A DNA stretch of 64,000 nt from Williamsia faeni (GTDB taxonomy: Bacteria > Actinomycetota > Actinomycetes > Mycobacteriales > Mycobacteriaceae), in contig QJJF01000003.1 in assembly GCA_003202005.1 (NCBI GenBank), positions 310,001 through 374,000 on the forward strand, in the 5' to 3' direction. Made by a program: the position numbers and the translations under genes. This document shows positions 60,475-64,000 of this stretch, piece after piece. Position 1 is the stretch's first letter; each line of letters opens with the position of its first letter. The notes below the pieces were generated by a model. The model had not been told where the DNA came from and ran no database searches. It saw nothing but the letters and a program-made list of their open reading frames with translations.

Positions 60475-61263
60475 TTACTTGCCGACGAACTTTGCTTTGC
60501 CTGGCCCGTTCTCGATGAACGAGGCCATTCCGATCTTGCGGTCTTCGGTGGCGAACAGCGCGGCGAAGACGTGCTCTTCGATCTTCAGGCCGGTCGCCAG
60601 GTCGACGTCCAGGCCTTCGTCGATGGCTGCCTTGGCGGCGGCGATCGCCACACCGGCGGCACCACTGAACTGCGAGGCCCACTTGAGCGCGGCGTTGTAC
60701 ACCTCGTCCGGTGCGACGACCTCGTCGACCAGTCCGATCTGAAGGGCTTCCGCGGCACCGACAAAACGTCCGGTGAAGACGAGGTCCTTGGCCTTGGCCG
60801 GACCGATCAGACGTGCGAGGCGTTGTGTGCCACCGCCGCCGGGGATCACGCCGAGCAGGACCTCGGGCACACCGAGCTTGGCATTGTCACCGGCGATACG
60901 GCGGTCTGCGCCGAGCGCCACTTCGAGTCCCCCGCCGAGCGCGTAGCCGGTGATGGCCGCGACCGTGGGCTTCGGGATGGTCGAGATCGAGCCGATGTCG
61001 CGCTGCAGCCGGCCGGCCACCTTGCGCATCTCGGCGTATTCCATGTCGTTCATCTCTTTGATGTCGGCGCCGGCCGCGAGGACCTTCGGGCCGCCGTAGA
61101 CAACCACGGATTTGATGTCATCACGGAGAGTCGCCTCACGGGCGGCCTCGGCCAATTCGGTCTGGACCTGGCGGCTCAGCGCGTTCATCGGCGGGCGATT
61201 CAGAAGGATGGTTCCGACCCCGGGAAAGTCCTCAGAGGTCTGCAACGATACGAACTCAGGCAT
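60475..61263 (-). CDS. Enoyl-CoA hydratase (EchA17-like)
   Basis: The 262-residue crotonase has both catalytic glutamates: one in ALGGGLEVAL near residue 113 and one in LGVPEVLLG near residue 133. The oxyanion motif AAGADIKEM is also intact, so it should hydrate enoyl-CoA in beta-oxidation. The equivalent is Rv3039c. It is divergent from the LigD-type polymerase gene, with 46 bp between the starts. Confidence 0.94.
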   Translation of the reverse strand: MPEFVSLQTSEDFPGVGTILLNRPPMNALSRQVQTELAEAAREATLRDDIKSVVVYGGPKVLAAGADIKEMNDMEYAEMRKVAGRLQRDIGSISTIPKPTVAAITGYALGGGLEVALGADRRIAGDNAKLGVPEVLLGVIPGGGGTQRLARLIGPAKAKDLVFTGRFVGAAEALQIGLVDEVVAPDEVYNAALKWASQFSGAAGVAIAAAKAAIDEGLDVDLATGLKIEEHVFAALFATEDRKIGMASFIENGPGKAKFVGK

Positions 61264-61309
61264 GCCGAGCAGGCTACCGGGTCCAGTCCCGATACCCTAC
61301 TGTCGGGTA

Positions 61310-62275
61310 ATGGCAACAAGCTCGCATGGCGAGCCGGTCGAAGTCCAGGTCGGCCAGCGCCTCGTCCGCGTCTCGAGTCCACAGCGTGTGTACTTCCCGG
61401 CCCGCGGCGAAACGAAGCTCGATCTTGTCCACTACTACCTCTCGGTGGGCGACGGGATCGTCCGGGCGCTGCGAGACCGGCCCACCATGCTGCACCGATT
61501 TCCCAAGGGAGTCACCGGTCAGAAGGTCCACCAGAAACGCATCCCCGCGGGCGCTCCGGACTGGCTCGAAACCGTCAACATCTACTTCCCCCGATTCGGC
61601 CGGACTGCCGACGAGGTCTGCGTCACCGAACTCGGCAGTGTGATCTGGGCGGTACAGATGTCGACCGTCGAGTTCCACCCATGGAACTCACGCCGCTTCG
61701 ACACCGAGAAACCCGACGAGTGGCGGATCGACCTCGATCCGATGCCCGACTGTCCGTTCGTCCGGGTCCGCCGGAGCGCCCACGTCGCGCACGAGGTGCT
61801 CGACGAACTCGGTATCCGCGGCTATCCCAAGACATCCGGCGGTTCGGGGCTGCACATCTACGTCCGGATCGAACCCGAATGGGGCTTCGCCGATGTCCGA
61901 CGGGCCGCCCACGCCTTTGCCCGCGAGGTCGAGCGACGCGCGCCGTCCGAGGTGACCACCACCTGGTGGCGCAAAGACCGCGACCCGACAACCGTTTTCG
62001 TCGACTACAACCAGAACACCCGCGACCACACGATCGCCAGTGCCTATTCGGTACGGGGTAATCCCGAGGCGACCGTCTCGACACCGATCACGTGGGACGA
62101 GATCGACGACGTCGAACCCCAGGAGTTCACGATTGCCACGGTGCCGGCGCGGTTCGCCGAACTCGGCGATCTCCACAGCGAGATAGACGACAAGGCATTC
62201 CGCCTGGACACGCTCCTGGAGTGGGCCGACCGCGATGAACGCGAAGGCGCCGAACCCACACCCGACCCCGACTGA
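61310..62275 (+). CDS. LigD-type polymerase/primase domain protein (stand-alone PolDom)
   Basis: The 321-residue product matches the archaeo-eukaryotic primase-like polymerase domain of bacterial LigD: VYFPARGETKLDLVHYYLSV at the start, the catalytic acidic pair in RIDLDPMP near residue 143, the SGGSGLHIYV motif near residue 180 and the third acidic residue in VFVDYNQN near residue 228. No ligase or nuclease domain is attached and no ku gene is in the window. M. tuberculosis has similar stand-alone proteins (Rv0269c, Rv3730c), but not here. Synthesis of short RNA/DNA patches in repair is likely. Confidence 0.9.
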   Translation: MATSSHGEPVEVQVGQRLVRVSSPQRVYFPARGETKLDLVHYYLSVGDGIVRALRDRPTMLHRFPKGVTGQKVHQKRIPAGAPDWLETVNIYFPRFGRTADEVCVTELGSVIWAVQMSTVEFHPWNSRRFDTEKPDEWRIDLDPMPDCPFVRVRRSAHVAHEVLDELGIRGYPKTSGGSGLHIYVRIEPEWGFADVRRAAHAFAREVERRAPSEVTTTWWRKDRDPTTVFVDYNQNTRDHTIASAYSVRGNPEATVSTPITWDEIDDVEPQEFTIATVPARFAELGDLHSEIDDKAFRLDTLLEWADRDEREGAEPTPDPD

Positions 62276-62290
62276 CCGACCGACGGTTTG

Positions 62291-62361
62291 GGCACACTCG
62301 ACGGCTATGTCGGCACGCTCGACGGCGGTATGGGCACGCTCGACGGAGGCACGTTCGACGG
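62291..62361. repeat. Short tandem repeats between polymerase and Nudix genes
   Basis: Four copies of the 14-mer GGCAC-RYT-CGACGG begin at 62291, 62312, 62333 and 62348 (spacing 21, 21 and 15). They fill the gap between two convergent genes. No hairpin is obvious, so this is not a standard terminator. Confidence 0.8.
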
Positions 62362-62366
62362 TCAGG

Positions 62367-63179
62367 TCAATTCAGGAATGTGCGTTCGATTCCGTAGGTG
62401 TCTTCTTCGTCGAACACGATCCGAACGCGTTCGCCGGTCGACACCAGGGTGGGCATGATGGCTTCGATGTGGCGCTCGCGGGCGAGGGCGTGGTCGACAC
62501 TGCCGGATTCGATCAGGTCATGTAGCTGTGCCCAGGTCGGGGGCAGGAGCAAGGTGTTTCCGGCTTCCCAGTCAGCGAGTACGGCCTGCGGTGTGGTCCA
62601 GCCGCTCTCAGAGGCCTCGGTGGTCTCGCCGTCGGCTTCCTGGCCTTCCGGGAGAACCGCCAGGAAGAATCTCGTGTCGTAGCGGCGACGCTCGCCCAGG
62701 GGGGTGATCCAGTGCGCCATCGGACGCAGCAGGTCGGCCCGCAACCGCAAGGTGTGGTCGCGGAGGAACTGCGCAAACGACAGCGACTTGTCGACCAGCG
62801 CCGCACGCTCGGCGGTCAACACCGACGTGTCGGGAAACTTCCCGTCGGCATCGGCGGCCAGCAACACACCACATTCTTCGAACAGCTCCCGGACGACTGC
62901 ACACACCAGCGCCTGGGCGGTTGCGGCATCGGTATGGAATTGCCCGGCCCACCAGTGCTCGTCCGGCCCTTCCCAGGCGAGATCGGCCTCGGCATCACGC
63001 GGGTCGACGCCGCCGCCCGGAAAGACGGTCACCCCGCCGGCGAAGTCCATGGCCTTCACCCGGCGCATCAGGAACACGTCGATCGGGGTCTCCGACTGCG
63101 AACTCTCACGGATCAGCACCACGGTCGCGGCGTCCCGGATCGGAACCGATTCGGGATTCTCGGCAAGTGTGAAGCTCAT
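62367..63179 (-). CDS. Nudix hydrolase, NUDT19-like with split Nudix box (Rv3040c-like)
   Basis: The 270-residue product has the Nudix start FPGGGVD near residue 54 and the catalytic helix RELFEECGVL near residue 98, separated by an insertion of about 40 residues as in the CoA-hydrolysing NUDT7/19 branch. The substrate may be a CoA or nucleotide species. Its start overlaps the ABC ATPase stop by 4 nt, so the two are co-translated, as in Rv3041c-Rv3040c. Confidence 0.88.
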   Translation of the reverse strand: MSFTLAENPESVPIRDAATVVLIRESSQSETPIDVFLMRRVKAMDFAGGVTVFPGGGVDPRDAEADLAWEGPDEHWWAGQFHTDAATAQALVCAVVRELFEECGVLLAADADGKFPDTSVLTAERAALVDKSLSFAQFLRDHTLRLRADLLRPMAHWITPLGERRRYDTRFFLAVLPEGQEADGETTEASESGWTTPQAVLADWEAGNTLLLPPTWAQLHDLIESGSVDHALARERHIEAIMPTLVSTGERVRIVFDEEDTYGIERTFLN

Positions 63180-64000
63180 TCGGCTCTCCTTCTCCGGTGG
63201 CCACCGGCGCGGCGCGATCGACGGGCGAAGTACCGGCCACCGGCCTTGCTCAGCACGATCGACTGGCTGAACGCCTCCGACAGGTTCGCCGATGTCAGGA
63301 CGTCTTCCAATAGTCCTTGTGCGACCACCACGCCCTCCTTCAACAGCATCGCGTGAGTGAACCCGTTCGGGATCTCCTCCACATGGTGTGTCACGAGAAC
63401 GGTCGCGGGAGCGTCGGGGTCGGCGGCGAGCACCTCCAGACGCGCCACCAGTTCTTCACGAGCACCCAGATCCAGACCGGCCGCCGGTTCGTCGAGCAGC
63501 AGCAGTTCGGGATTGATCATCAGCGCCCGTGCCACGAGCACTCGCTTGCGCTCACCCTCGGACAGCGTGCCGAACGCCCGGTCCGCCAGATGCTCGGCGC
63601 CCATGGACTCGAGCATCTCCAGTGCCTGGTCGCGGTCGACCTGGTCGTAGACCTCTTTCCAGCGACCCAGGACCGCGTAACCTGCGGAGACCACCAGATC
63701 ACTGACCACCTCGTCGACCGGAATGCGATCGGCCAGCAGGGCCGACGTCACACCGATGCGTGCGGTCAGCTCGCGCACCTCGGTCCGCCCCACCGGCTCC
63801 CCCAGCAGAAAAGCGCTTCCGCTGCTCGGATGGGTTTCGGCGGAGGCCATCCGCAGCAGCGAGGTTTTGCCCGCCCCATTGGGTCCGAGGATCACCCACC
63901 GTTCGTCGAGTTCCACCTTCCAGGTGATGGGCCCGACGAGGTTGTTGCCCTCACGCCGCAGCGCCACATCTTCGAAGTCGATCAGCAGGTCTGGATCCGT
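63176..64000 (-). CDS. ABC transporter ATP-binding protein (5' end outside window)
   Basis: The visible C-terminal 274 residues contain Walker A GPNGAGKT, signature LSEGERKR, Walker B LLLLDEPAAG and the switch histidine VTHHVEEIP. The reading frame stays open to the window edge (DPDLLIDFEDVALRREG), so an internal GTG at 63967 is not the true start. Domain organisation resembles YlmA/Rv3041c-type single ATPases; no permease is visible. The transported substrate is unknown. Confidence 0.9.
   Translation of the reverse strand, partial: TDPDLLIDFEDVALRREGNNLVGPITWKVELDERWVILGPNGAGKTSLLRMASAETHPSSGSAFLLGEPVGRTEVRELTARIGVTSALLADRIPVDEVVSDLVVSAGYAVLGRWKEVYDQVDRDQALEMLESMGAEHLADRAFGTLSEGERKRVLVARALMINPELLLLDEPAAGLDLGAREELVARLEVLAADPDAPATVLVTHHVEEIPNGFTHAMLLKEGVVVAQGLLEDVLTSANLSEAFSQSIVLSKAGGRYFARRSRRAGGHRRRRAE

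Overview
The window is a GC-rich, densely coding stretch of actinobacterial chromosome. Gene content and order follow the Mycobacterium tuberculosis segment that runs from recG (Rv2973c) to the Rv3041c ABC ATPase almost gene for gene, as I recall that map. Supporting traits are an HU protein with a long lysine-rich tail, F420 genes, a putative methylglucose-lipopolysaccharide (MGLP) cluster, many GTG/TTG starts and several apparently leaderless promoters. I infer a mycolic-acid actinomycete outside Mycobacterium, most likely Gordonia or a close relative. There is no prophage, IS element, CRISPR array or plasmid-like gene, so this is conserved core chromosome with small local insertions.

Layout. 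1-12.9 kb: recG (cut by the window edge), a DAK/FakA-like kinase, rpmB, a crotonase-family gene, ung, a gamma-class carbonic anhydrase, thiL, a stand-alone Lrp/AsnC sensor domain, a DUF3515 gene, gpsA, fbiD, ppk, mutT1 and hupB. 13-24.6 kb: leuCD with a divergent IclR regulator, an F420/PPOX enzyme, tRNA-Glu and tRNA-Gln beside gltX, a hydrolase/FAH/MFS group, leuB and serA. 24.8-35 kb: two tandem secreted serine proteases, ilvBNC behind a leader-peptide attenuator, a PH-domain protein, ilvD, a DoxX protein and an lppZ-like lipoprotein. 35-49 kb: gatB, pfkA, gatA and gatC, an ACT protein, ligA, small proteins, a MetE-like enzyme, mnmA, a cysteine desulfurase and a PlsC/GNAT pair. 49-64 kb: etfBA, the putative MGLP genes (methyltransferase, GH57, GT4, hexapeptide acyltransferase), a PQQ-like lipoprotein, a second methyltransferase-like gene, a secreted HNH nuclease, a third methyltransferase, an enoyl-CoA hydratase, a LigD-type polymerase, a Nudix hydrolase and a truncated ABC ATPase.

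How genes work together. leuCD, leuB, ilvBNC and ilvD cover most of branched-chain amino-acid synthesis, and serA opens serine synthesis. gltX, tRNA-Glu, tRNA-Gln and gatCAB form the indirect Gln-tRNA route used where GlnRS is absent. mnmA and the cysteine desulfurase pair for tRNA thiolation. fbiD and the PPOX protein concern cofactor F420.

The less expected material is intergenic. Three long palindromes share one central core but have partly different arms. A second palindrome family has two copies. There is a well-formed ilvB attenuator, an IclR/leuC operator overlapping two opposed -10 boxes, and a strong palindrome between the FAH and MFS genes. ddl is missing from its usual place beside gpsA. 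I see no multi-gene system that I would call clearly new.
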